Source of the DNA: Mesotoga prima MesG1.Ag.4.2
GTDB lineage: Bacteria; Thermotogota; Thermotogae; Petrotogales; Kosmotogaceae
Assembly (NCBI RefSeq): GCF_000147715.2
Contig: NC_017934.1
Span: 1,240,001-1,304,000 of the forward strand
DNA: 64,000 nt
Direction: 5' to 3'
Shown here: positions 16,248 to 24,694 of the stretch, in pieces
Layout: each line of letters begins with the position of its first letter
Position numbering within the stretch: the stretch's first letter is position 1
Position numbers and translations under genes: made by a program
The notes under the pieces: model-generated
Told to the model about the DNA's origin: nothing
Database searches by the model: none
Seen by the model: only the letters and a program-made list of their open reading frames with translations

Positions 16248-17192
16248 TCAAACTTCGTTTGTTTTCCATAGCGCCATCGGGTGGAATCGTATTCTCTCAG
16301 CAATTTGCTGATCATCGAATAGCAGCTCAGGATGATAGTCATGCTTCCTGAACCTATCTATGAAATTTCTCTCTTTTGTAGTGAAAACGAGTAGTTTTGA
16401 AAGGAATTTCTCAACCATACTAAGCATTTCATCAAGATCAATTTTCTCTTCTTTCCGAAGTACCGGGAGAAGTTCGGTGCGTATTCGGTACTTAGTAATG
16501 CTTTTGAGCCTGTCAAAATCGAAGCTTTCAGGAATACCAGTACTTCCTATCGAAAAATAGAAGAGGGTGCACTTTCTAAGTAGTTCTATCTCTCTTTCAT
16601 TCAAAGAGAGAAGGGAGATCATTTTGTTGACATCATAGAGATCACGAGTTGCTCCTCTTGTGAGAAGTGCAACTATTTTGCTTGAAAGTATTTCGATAGA
16701 ACTTACACACCGACTTCGTATTTCTTGAATGATTCCAGGAATCGCAGTTCTTCTGACTTCCAAAGGTAATACATGAGCTCTCATTGAAAAGTTGATCTCG
16801 ATCTTTATATTATCTTTTGCTCCTCCTGAATTCGTGTATTCGAAAACGTGTGATTCGAGAGAATAGTGACGCTTCGATTTGTCGCTATGTCTATAACCGT
16901 TCGCGTCCATGAAAAGAGTAATCTTATCTGTAATGACGGTCCTATCTTCAATCATGATTTCCCTGGATATGCTTCTGCAGTAGTCAAGGTCAATATCAAC
17001 TGATAGCCTTGGAAGCTGAATGATCATCAAGTTAATTGCCGTTCCGCCCTTCAAAGCCAAAGCTTCCAAAAGAAGCGTATCCGATTCTATGAATTGAAGT
17101 ACCTCGACTAATCTCAATGTTTTCTCATATGTATCACGGACAAATCCAAGTTCTGAAGCGAGCTGCCCGATAGTTTGTTTATCGTATCTCAC
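16248..17192 (-). CDS. abiEii: AbiEii-family nucleotidyltransferase toxin (type IV toxin-antitoxin)
   Basis: A 314-residue nucleotidyltransferase-fold protein. The motif LKGGTAINLMIIQLPRLSVDIDLDY (around residues 48-71) contains GGT and the D-X-D-X-D metal site of AbiEii/AbiGii proteins. The remainder has the family-typical RSRCVSSIEILSSKIVALLTRGATRDLYDV segment. AbiEii/MenT relatives transfer nucleotides to tRNA acceptor ends and arrest growth, in some cases on phage infection. The gene overlaps its antitoxin by 14 bases. All catalytic residues look intact, in contrast to the broken copy at 21720-21966. Confidence 0.9.
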   Translation of the reverse strand: MRYDKQTIGQLASELGFVRDTYEKTLRLVEVLQFIESDTLLLEALALKGGTAINLMIIQLPRLSVDIDLDYCRSISREIMIEDRTVITDKITLFMDANGYRHSDKSKRHYSLESHVFEYTNSGGAKDNIKIEINFSMRAHVLPLEVRRTAIPGIIQEIRSRCVSSIEILSSKIVALLTRGATRDLYDVNKMISLLSLNEREIELLRKCTLFYFSIGSTGIPESFDFDRLKSITKYRIRTELLPVLRKEEKIDLDEMLSMVEKFLSKLLVFTTKERNFIDRFRKHDYHPELLFDDQQIAERIRFHPMALWKTNEV

Positions 17193-17952
17193 CTGTATCT
17201 TTTACTCCTTTCGAGACTATTTCCAAAAGCTCTTGCGGGACAAGGAGTTTCCATCTTGAATCGTAAGTTGGTGATTCAAAGCGTATTGCGTTATAGAAGT
17301 ATCTAACACTCTTCCCTTTCTCGTGTTCACATAGCTCGAAGAAACCTTTTGATAGGCGAAACTTTTCCTGAAAATGACTCAGTATGTATCCGGTCTTCTG
17401 ATAAAGAAATCTCTTGTTATATTGACCCAGATACGATACCAGTCTCCTTTCACTAAGTGAGGGAACAGCGTCTAAGCAATTAAGAAGTTCCTCTAGACCA
17501 CCAATTCTCTCAAAGTCATTGATGCTGTCTAGCGTAGTTCTCTCCACGTCTGTTGTCCTCACCCCATCTGGATTCATAACAACTCCATCGTGTATTCGCG
17601 GAGAAATGAAACGATATCTCACATCATGATAGGAAAACTCAGCGAACTTCGTTTCTGCGCTCACATATACCTCATAATAAACTTGGTTGGCATACCCGTA
17701 ATATTCAAAAGCAGAATGATGCGTAATATAAGACCGTGGCTTGATCTTCGATGCGATTCTATAGCGCCCAGCTATTGCCTGCCCAGTCTCCAAGCTTTTC
17801 GTCACATATAGGTTTCGCTTAACCTGGTCAATCAAGCCACGCCTCTTGTAGTTCTGTAGCAGTGAACCGGCTGTTTCGCTCTTTCCCACAAGTTTTTCGA
17901 CATCGCTCTTTGTGAAAACTCCCAGTCTCGCCAGTTGCTCGTAGTATTTCAT
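17179..17952 (-). CDS. abiEi: AbiEi-family antitoxin (type IV)
   Basis: A 257-residue protein with an N-terminal winged helix (LGVFTKSDVEKLVGKSETAGSLLQNYKRRGLIDQVKRNLYV) followed by the AbiEi C-terminal domain (YITHHSAFEYYGYANQVYYEVYVS). AbiEi represses its own promoter and counteracts AbiEii. I choose the ATG at 17952 because AAGGTGAT lies just upstream; five extra codons precede it in the open frame. It overlaps the toxin gene. Repeats lie directly upstream, so its promoter must be within about 150 bases. Confidence 0.88.
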   Translation of the reverse strand: MKYYEQLARLGVFTKSDVEKLVGKSETAGSLLQNYKRRGLIDQVKRNLYVTKSLETGQAIAGRYRIASKIKPRSYITHHSAFEYYGYANQVYYEVYVSAETKFAEFSYHDVRYRFISPRIHDGVVMNPDGVRTTDVERTTLDSINDFERIGGLEELLNCLDAVPSLSERRLVSYLGQYNKRFLYQKTGYILSHFQEKFRLSKGFFELCEHEKGKSVRYFYNAIRFESPTYDSRWKLLVPQELLEIVSKGVKDTGEIR

Positions 17953-18807
17953 ATCAATCACCTTCACTGTTTTAATTCTAGCACATTACTGGTTTTTTCT
18001 TAATATTTACAAGCCCAGAATAAAACACATGTGGGATTCTGATTTCGAATTCCTTTGCCCATGTTGAAAAGACAGAGAGCTTATACTTCACCTATAAGGG
18101 TTTGCCGACTCCCTGATGAATCAAACTGAGAAAGAACAAGCCACCTAAAACAGGCTAGTCACTCTTTGCAGAAGTGAGCCTCGCTGGCGCGAGGAAGTGA
18201 TGCCCGGAAGAACATCCGGGGAAGTGATGCTGCTTCGCAGGAAGCCTGTCAAGCAAGACGTCATGGGTCCACCGTCCTCCGACAAGAGTTGTAAGACGCA
18301 TAGCGCCGAAGATCATCGGCGGACGCAAGGCCCGCTTCGCGGGGAAAGAGCCGCTTGGATAAGAAACGCTGAAGGCTGTACGCTGGAAAAACGATGATCG
18401 GGTTAATTAGAGCGGGTGTGAAACAGAGGATCGGGTTACAGAGTGCGGGTTAGAAGGATCGGGTTGATAAAAGCGGGTAATCAGAACCGGGTTTTGAAGA
18501 GCAAGATCCCGTGCAGAGGCCCTGAACAGGACCCCAAACAGAACCATTCTGGGGCAGGCTCTACGGGATGACAATTTAAGATGATTGTGAAGTTCTCTTG
18601 TAGGGGCGAACGGCTGTTCGCCCGAAAAAGGTCCTGGTTGGAATCTCTGCATTTTACGCGAAAAAGGGGACAGACCATAGGAGCCGGTCAGTCCCTGTTT
18701 TTGCTTACAGCATTCAGAGGTTCTTTGCATCTTTGGATTGTTTTCACACTATGGCTTAACTTGTGCATCGACGCCCGACAGGTGAAGATCAAATTCGGCA
18801 AGTCATT
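17953..18807. repeat. Composite repeat block
   Basis: After about 100 bases of plain AT-rich leader, hairpin units begin: CACTCTTTGCAGAAGTG, CTCGCTGGCGCGAG, CCGGAAGAACATCCGG between two GAAGTGATGC linkers (18190-18230), GCCGAAGATCATCGGC (18303-18320), CCCGCTTCGCGGG, a CGGGTTA array (18395-18495), an ATCCCGT...ACGGGAT element (18505-18575), and the GGGCGAACGGCTGTTCGCCC repeat (18580-18672) followed by GTCAGTCCCTGTTTTTGC. No gene is present; open frames here are repeat translations. Confidence 0.8.
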
Positions 18808-19155
18808 TCAGTTTTCCTCAGTCTGAAGTATTTCACGTATCCTCGCTCGTAGAGAAGGTAAGTCACTTACAATGACCGCCCACACTATGTCATAGTTGAC
18901 ACCTGAGTAGTCGTGAATCAGTCGGTCTCTTGTTCCAGCTATTGCTCTCCACGGAATATCGCTGTGGGCTAGTGTGAAGCTATATGGGAGTTGTTTTGCT
19001 GCTTCTCCTATTATCTCAATGTTTCTGATTACTGCATCCTGTGTCTTCAAATCTGACATAAATTCATCATATGACATGTTGTCTGCATAGGCTGTGATTC
19101 GATCTATGCTGTCGACTATATCCTCAAGGATCTCAGTAGTTTCTCTCTTAGACAT
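18808..19155 (-). CDS. hepT: HepT-like HEPN RNase toxin
   Basis: A 115-residue helical HEPN-domain protein (DUF86/HepT). The RX4HXY active-site motif is R76-D-R-L-I-I... read as RDRLIHDY, with the histidine at 81 and tyrosine at 83. IRNIEIIGEAAKQLP is the second conserved helix. HepT is an RNase toxin; in known systems the MntA partner adds AMP to the motif tyrosine to silence it. It overlaps the upstream mntA-like gene by eight bases. Length and motif are typical, so I am confident. Confidence 0.93.
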   Translation of the reverse strand: MSKRETTEILEDIVDSIDRITAYADNMSYDEFMSDLKTQDAVIRNIEIIGEAAKQLPYSFTLAHSDIPWRAIAGTRDRLIHDYSGVNYDIVWAVIVSDLPSLRARIREILQTEEN

Positions 19156-19450
19156 ATTTTATCGACTGCTCAATATCCTGCCTAATTCTGGCGTTTCGTA
19201 TGCTTTTTAATCCAAGAGGAGTTAGTAAATCAACCTTCTTTCGTACGATGCGTTCAAGCTGCTCCGCGAGCTCCACAAATTCTAAACCAGGCACCCTATC
19301 AAACTCTATGTAGATATCTACGTCGCTGTCGTCATTCTGATTTCCTTTCACATACGAGCCAAAAACCCCTATCTTCGAAACAGAAAAACGATCTTTTAGC
19401 TCGGGAAGGCTTTTACGCAATGCTTCTATAACGTTTTCTAGGTCTTGCAT
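19148..19450 (-). CDS. mntA: MntA-like minimal nucleotidyltransferase antitoxin
   Basis: A 100-residue MNT-fold protein. GSX10DXD is visible as GS at 31-32 and DVD at 43-45 (VFGSYVKGNQNDDSDVDIYIEF). It lies immediately upstream of and overlaps hepT, the standard MntA-HepT arrangement in which the nucleotidyltransferase AMPylates the toxin. No start ambiguity affects the motif. Repeat DNA begins about 40 bases upstream. Confidence 0.92.
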   Translation of the reverse strand: MQDLENVIEALRKSLPELKDRFSVSKIGVFGSYVKGNQNDDSDVDIYIEFDRVPGLEFVELAEQLERIVRKKVDLLTPLGLKSIRNARIRQDIEQSIKYV

Positions 19451-21005
19451 AGTATCACCTCACGCAAATTCTATCACACCCCCGGAACGGTTAAATGAAC
19501 TGTCAAAGAGACTTCAATAAGCGGTGCTACTGCGCAGGAGATATCTCAAGTCAACCGTCAAAGGTCCACAGTCCTCCGACAAGAGCAGAGTTGCAAGATG
19601 CAAGGCGCCGAAGATCATCGGCGGACGCAAGGCCGGCAAATTCATCCCGGGACGCAGGGCTGGCAAAGATCATGCCAGGACGCAATGCCCGCTTCGCGGG
19701 GAAAGACCTTCACTGCCAGTGTGCTTCGCAAGCCAGTCACCTTCGGTGGCCAGTCGCACTTCGTGCGGCCAGCTCCGACTTCGTCGGGCAGAAGAGCGGA
19801 TTCTAGGATCGGGTTACTAGACCCGGGTTAAGAAATCCGGGTTATGAGAATCGCGTTAATAGGATCGGGTGTGAAACAGAGGATCGGGTTACAGAGTGCG
19901 GGTTAGAAGGATCGGGTTGATAAAAGCGGGTAATCAGAACCGGGTTTTGAAGAGGGAGATCCCGTACGGGAACATTACGAAATTTCACAAGGGGCGCTCA
20001 ACAGGGCAGGCTCTACGGGATGACAATTTAAGATGATTGTGCAGTTCTCTTGTAGGGGCGAACGGCCGTTCGCCCGAAAAAGGTCCTGGTTGGAATCTCT
20101 GCCTTTTACGCGAAAAATGGGACAGCCAATAGGAGCGTTTGGGAGCCAGTCTGCTGACGCAGCCCAGTCACTCTTTGCAGAAGTGAGGCTCGCTGGCGCG
20201 AGGAAGTGATGCCGGGAAGAGCATCCCAGGAAGTGATGCCCTCATAAAACTCTAGACGCAACGCCGGCAAAGATCGCGCCGGGACGCAAGGCACTGAGGA
20301 GCATCAGTGGACGCAGGGCTGGCGAAGAACATGCCAGGACGCAATGCCCGCTTCGCGGGGAAAGACCTTCACTGCCAGTGTGCTTCGCAAGCCAGTCACC
20401 TTCGGTGGCCAGTCGCACTTCGTGCGGCCAGCTCCGACTTCGTCGGGCAGAAGAGCGGATTCTAGGATCGGGTTAATAAGAACGGGTTACGAAAACCGGG
20501 TTATGAGAATCGCGTTAATAGGATCGGGTGTGAAACAGAGGAGCGGGTTACAGAGTGCGGGTTAGAAAGATCGGGTTGACAAAAGCGGGTCATCAGAAAC
20601 GGGTTTTGAAGAGCGAGATCCCGTACAGGAGCACTACGGGATGACAATTTTATATGATTGTGCAGTTCTCTTGTAGGGGCGAACGGCCGTTCGCCCGAAA
20701 AAGGTCCTGGTTGGAATTTCTGCCTTTTACTCGAAAAATGGGACATGAGGAGAATTGTCAGTCCCAATTTTCGCTCTCATCTTCTCGTGAGCGAAGCGAA
20801 CGTCTCCGACGTGCTCTTTCTCGGCTTTTACAGCGTGAAGCGGGTCTTTGTTATTAAGCGTTCAGCGTTTCATAAGGAGCCGGTCAGTTCCCCTTTGGCA
20901 AAGCCAACCATGATCTAGCAAGGGTCAAACTAGGCTCTAGAAAGTCGGGAATCGCGTCGTGCATCAGTGTCAGGGTTGACAGTGTCGAAGCCCTGCTGAA
21001 CAATT
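19451..21005. repeat. Large composite repeat block with two near-identical sub-blocks
   Basis: Two successive cassettes each run hairpin modules (GACGCAAGGC with stems GCCG, CCGG, TGGC, CACTG), CCCGCTTCGCGGG, then GCCAGT-linked TTC-loop hairpins with stems TGC, CACC, CGCAC and CCGAC (19728-19790 and 20374-20456), then a CGGGTTA array (19800-19948; 20460-20605). An ATCCCGT...ACGGGAT element (19957-20023; 20616-20646) and the GGGCGAAC palindrome (20032-20123; 20653-20744) follow each. After 20745 there is a CTCGTGAGCGAAGCGAACG repeat. Parts recur almost unchanged at 24750-25134. No gene is seen. Confidence 0.85.
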
Positions 21006-21317
21006 TTAGTCCCCTTTTTGTCTTCGTTTGAAGGCATTATTGTAGGCTAGAAGATCTTCTCTTTTGTTGATGCTAACTACGAAGATCGTTCTTGAATCTG
21101 AATCAATGGAATACACAATTCTGAACTTCTTCTTGAAGAAATAGGCTTTATAGTATCCGGTTAGATCTATTCCATGTTTATTCCCAACCGCTATTCCCAC
21201 AAAAGGATTTGCAGTGATTTGCTTCAGTTTGCTCTTTGCAAGCGATTTGATCTGCCCATCCATTCTCTCTACTTCTTTCAGAGCTTCAGGATGAAATCGT
21301 GTCTTCCAACTGCTCAT
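21006..21317 (-). CDS. RelE/ParE-superfamily toxin
   Basis: A 103-residue protein of the RelE/ParE fold: WKTRFHPEALKEVERMDGQIKSLAKSKLKQI, then LTGYYKAYFFKKKFRIVYSIDSDSRTIFVVSINKRED. The basic KKKFRIVY strand and the C-terminal Arg/Lys cluster fit a ribosome-dependent RNase toxin of the RelE group. It overlaps the antitoxin gene by four bases. Residues that distinguish RelE from ParE chemistry cannot be settled by eye. Confidence 0.88.
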   Translation of the reverse strand: MSSWKTRFHPEALKEVERMDGQIKSLAKSKLKQITANPFVGIAVGNKHGIDLTGYYKAYFFKKKFRIVYSIDSDSRTIFVVSINKREDLLAYNNAFKRRQKGD

Positions 21318-21550
21318 ATTTCGTCAATATCTACTTCCAGATACTCTTCTTTCGGAACTACTGCTCTTTCTTTCAAGATCTCCGCTATCTGCGAGTTTTC
21401 AAAGAGCTCTTCCGCTTCGATTAGTTTCTTATAAGTCTCAATATTCATTACTGCATACTTTATCTCGCTATTCTTGATTACCAAGAGCGTATCGCCACTG
21501 CTTTCTAGCTGCCTGAAATACTTACCTGGGCTTCTAGACAAATCTGTCAT
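21314..21550 (-). CDS. Phd/YefM-family antitoxin
   Basis: A 78-residue protein. LSRSPGKYFRQLESSGDTLLVIKNSEIKYAVMNIETYKKL is the Phd/YefM DNA-binding fold, and the acidic tail (PKEEYLEVDIDEI) is the likely toxin-binding part. It precedes and overlaps the RelE-type toxin. Such antitoxins repress their own operon. The upstream AT-rich region contains TATTGTTATACATATTATTAT, a plausible promoter/operator area. Confidence 0.85.
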   Translation of the reverse strand: MTDLSRSPGKYFRQLESSGDTLLVIKNSEIKYAVMNIETYKKLIEAEELFENSQIAEILKERAVVPKEEYLEVDIDEI

Positions 21551-21719
21551 GCTGACTGTGTTGGTTTTTGATGTGTAATGCGTGATTTAGCACCTCCTTC
21601 TTCTACGTATTGTTATACATATTATTATACTAACTAAGATGCGAAACGACAACTCTTGTTTCTTACCGATAATTCTTTCTCAAAGCAAACCAATTCAACT
21701 GTCATTTCAAATTTCACTC

Positions 21720-21966
21720 TCTTTTTTCAAGTTCTGATCGATCAGCTTCTCCAACACAATCGATATCTATGTCAACTGATAATCCGGGAATCCTCAGCAA
21801 GAAAGGATTTAACGCGGTTCCACATTTGAGAGCAGATCTACTTGATAGATATTCATTTCTTGATGCCCTATCTGAAAGGTCAGTAGTACTGAAACCTTCT
21901 GGAGGATTTCCTGTTGGTAACCGGTTTGACCTGACAGTCTAAAGAGCTCTCTCTAGATAATTTCAT
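21720..21966 (-). pseudogene. Decayed AbiEii-like nucleotidyltransferase gene
   Basis: Beginning at an ATG (21966) with GGAGG just upstream, the translation in shifting frames reads MKLSRESSL, then LSGQTGYQQEILQKV, then NEYLSSRSALKCGTALNPFL and LRIPGLSVDIDIDCVGEADRSELEKR. The last part is the AbiEii GGT...SVDIDID active-site region with GGT changed to CGT. At least two frameshifts separate the pieces and the C-terminal two-thirds is missing. An intact AbiEii lies 4.5 kb away at 16248-17192. Confidence 0.75.
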
Positions 21967-21981
21967 CGTTCCTCCGGAGCT

Positions 21982-22329
21982 TCATCCTATAAATACTTTG
22001 GCACCACAAGATTCCGTTTGCCGGCAAGTTTTGATTTTCATTGCATCTTCGAGCCATGTGTTGTGGCGAAGCAGGAAGCATTTTTTTAACTCATCCAAGA
22101 AATCACTGTCATTCTTGATGATTCGAATATTTTACTGTAAGAAGAAGCCAACTTTTGCTGTTGCTTTGTCGAGAATCTTGGGGTAATCAAGTGCTTTGTC
22201 GGGATAAAGATTTTCCACCATTTTTTGGGGAACGCCAAACCTTTTCCCAAAATCAGACAAGCTTTGAAGAGTTGTTATCAAATAACTGGAAAGCAGCCGG
22301 AAAAGCACTGAAGGGCTTTGCTTTATCAC
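21982..22329 (-). pseudogene. Broken gene upstream of the AbiEii remnant (possible antitoxin-type partner)
   Basis: A frame from 22329 reads LSDFGKRFGVPQKMVENLYPDKALDYPKI... ending FFLQ, then a TAA, and continues in the same frame NDSDFLDELKKCFLLRHNTWLEDAMKIKT to a TGA at 21982-21984. A single in-frame stop interrupts it. It ends about 15 bases before the AbiEii remnant's start, so the two once formed an operon. I do not recognise the family; position suggests an antitoxin-like partner. Confidence 0.5.
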
Positions 22330-22423
22330 CTCAGATTCAGTGTGGTTGACGGCGATCTCAACACAGGTGGACTAATGCACTTTTCGGTCATCTTTTGTAT
22401 ACTATAGATGAAGGAGTTGCTTT

Positions 22424-24694
22424 ATGGACAATGATCTCCAAAGACTGAAAAGCCGAATAGCAGAAATTGAAGAGGCCAATGAACGTTTGAGAAACAACTC
22501 GGAAACCCCTAGAACTGGTAATTACATGGTCTCACACTATTCATCGCCGGCTGAGAAGATAGCCCTCTTCAGATCGCTTTTCTTCGGCAGGCAGGATGTG
22601 TATGCGCTTCGATGGGAAAGCGCCGATGGTTCTTCCGGCTACCAGCCTGTGTGCAAAAACATCTGGAAGAAGGGAATTTGCAGGAAACCTCAGATCAAGT
22701 GTTCTCAGTGCGAGTCGAGAGAGTTCGCGCCGCTGACAGATCAGGTGATCTATAACCATCTTTCAGGAAGGATTTCTGTGGGAATCTATCCCCTTCTCGA
22801 GGACGAAACCTGCAGGTTCCTTGTCACCGATTTAGATGGTGACGGATGGGAAGAGGATGCGAAAGTATTCGCAAATGTCTGCACCTCACTTTCGATTCCG
22901 CTTTACATAGAGAGATCAAGATCTGGAAATGGTTCTCATCTATGGTTATTCTTCAAAGACGCAATTAAGGCCTCTATAGCTCGGAAGCTCTGTTTCGAAT
23001 TGCTTAACCGGGTTCTTGAAAGCCGGCCAAGACTGGCCTTAGGATCTTATGACAGGTTTTTTCCTAATCAAGACATGCTTCCAAAGGGCGGACTTGGTAA
23101 TCTGATAGCTCTTCCCTTGCAGGGAGCTTCAAGGAAAAATGGAAACACGGTATTCCTGGACGATGATTTTGCGCCCCTCGCAGACCAATGGGCTCATCTC
23201 TCATCGATTGAGAGGATTGATTTCTCGAAGATTGCAGATGTTTTGCGCGAACTGGAAAACAGCAATACAGAAAAAGCGATTAACCAAGTGAGACAAAGCA
23301 AAGAAATCTTCCCTGAACAAGTAACGCTGAAAATGGACAGTATGATAAGTATTGAGAAGGGTTCTCTTCCATCCTCCTTAATCAATGAGATTCTTAAGTT
23401 AGCATCTTTCGATAATCCCGAATTTTTCAGAGCGCAGGCAATGAGACTGCCAACATACAACAAGCCAAGGCGAATTAGCTGCGCAGATGAAGAAGGAGAC
23501 TACTTCCAGTTGCCCAGAGGTTGTTTGTATGATTCACTTGATCTTCTTGAAAAGAATGGAGTGCGGGTTAATCTAATCGACAATCGGTCTAAGGGAAGTG
23601 ACATTGAGTTCGCTTTTTTAGGTAAATTGACACGGGATCAGGATAGGGCCGCCAGCGAGATGCTGCACCACGACTTTGGAATTCTTTGCGCTCCAACTGG
23701 TTCCGGAAAGACTGTAGTTGGTCTAGAGCTAATCGCTCAAAGAAACCGGGGCACACTTATTCTTGTTCATCGACGAGAGCTTTTGCGACAGTGGCAGGAA
23801 AGCGCTTGCGAGTTTCTTCAGATCCCACCCGAGGAGATAGGACAAATAGGTCTTGGAAAGAATACCGCAAAAGGTGTCCTGGATATAGCTCTCATACAGA
23901 CTCTTGCGCGTAATGAAAAAACTTTGAAGGGTCTTCCCGACTACGGTCAAGTAATAGTTGATGAATGTCAGCATATACCGGCTTTTACATTAGAAAGAGT
24001 TATCAAGAGTATTCCCGCTAAGTTCATAACAGGTCTGACGGCTTCACCAAAGAGAAGGGACGGCCACGAAAGGATTTTGTTCATGCAGTGCGGTCCTATC
24101 AGACATCTGATGGGTAGAAAAGGGAAGATCTTCTCAGAAAGAACGTATGTACCCAGGCAGACTAATCTTGAGACAAAAGCAGACTGCAAACCCAAGGAAA
24201 TCTACAGGGCAATAGAGACAGATGAAAGTAGAAATGCTTTGATCTGTGACGACATTACGAGGGCTGTTGAAGCAGGAAGATACTGCCTTGTCTTCTCAGA
24301 AAGGGTTCAACACATTGAAATTCTCTACGAGTTGCTATGCCATCTTCAGAACAAAGTCTTCTTACTGCACGGCAAACAGCCCAGTAAGACACAAGACGAA
24401 TCACTGGATCGATTCCAACATGAGATCAACGGTGCAGCGTTGCTATCCACAGGAAGATACCTCGGTGAAGGATTCGATGATCCCAGGCTTGACACTCTTT
24501 TTCTCACATTTCCGATTTCCTGGAAGGGAGTTCTTCAGCAATATGCTGGAAGACTACACAGGGAGAACTTCGGCAAGCATGAAGTCAGAATCTACGATTA
24601 CGTCGACGAGAATGTGCCAATGTTGAAGAAAATGTTTGAAAATCGCAAGAGGGGATACAAGGCGCTAGGATATAGGGAAGTGGTGCATCTATAA
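22424..24694 (+). CDS. TOTE-type archaeo-eukaryotic primase fused to superfamily 2 helicase
   Basis: A 756-residue protein. Residues 1-28 form a short coiled coil. A Cys cluster follows (C77, C86, C93, C96: CKNIWKKGICRKPQIKCSQC). The primase core has FLVTDLDGDGW (D136, D138, D140) and GNGSHLWLFF (H172), as in the TOTE conflict system AEP domain. The C-terminal helicase has CAPTGSGKTVV (about 421), VDECQHIP (about 511), GLTASPKR and STGRYLGEGFDDPRLD with an arginine finger region QYAGRLHRE. AAGGAG stands seven bases before the ATG. TOTE loci usually also encode a nuclease; none is adjacent or fused here. The predicted role is a nucleic-acid-targeting conflict or defence function; mechanism unproven. 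Confidence 0.85.
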   Translation: MDNDLQRLKSRIAEIEEANERLRNNSETPRTGNYMVSHYSSPAEKIALFRSLFFGRQDVYALRWESADGSSGYQPVCKNIWKKGICRKPQIKCSQCESREFAPLTDQVIYNHLSGRISVGIYPLLEDETCRFLVTDLDGDGWEEDAKVFANVCTSLSIPLYIERSRSGNGSHLWLFFKDAIKASIARKLCFELLNRVLESRPRLALGSYDRFFPNQDMLPKGGLGNLIALPLQGASRKNGNTVFLDDDFAPLADQWAHLSSIERIDFSKIADVLRELENSNTEKAINQVRQSKEIFPEQVTLKMDSMISIEKGSLPSSLINEILKLASFDNPEFFRAQAMRLPTYNKPRRISCADEEGDYFQLPRGCLYDSLDLLEKNGVRVNLIDNRSKGSDIEFAFLGKLTRDQDRAASEMLHHDFGILCAPTGSGKTVVGLELIAQRNRGTLILVHRRELLRQWQESACEFLQIPPEEIGQIGLGKNTAKGVLDIALIQTLARNEKTLKGLPDYGQVIVDECQHIPAFTLERVIKSIPAKFITGLTASPKRRDGHERILFMQCGPIRHLMGRKGKIFSERTYVPRQTNLETKADCKPKEIYRAIETDESRNALICDDITRAVEAGRYCLVFSERVQHIEILYELLCHLQNKVFLLHGKQPSKTQDESLDRFQHEINGAALLSTGRYLGEGFDDPRLDTLFLTFPISWKGVLQQYAGRLHRENFGKHEVRIYDYVDENVPMLKKMFENRKRGYKALGYREVVHL

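Noticed and set aside
19495-20565. Several plus-strand frames of 62-103 codons
   Set aside because: Duplicate translations of hairpin modules and CGGGTTA arrays (for example GRKAGKFIPGRRAGKD); not genes.
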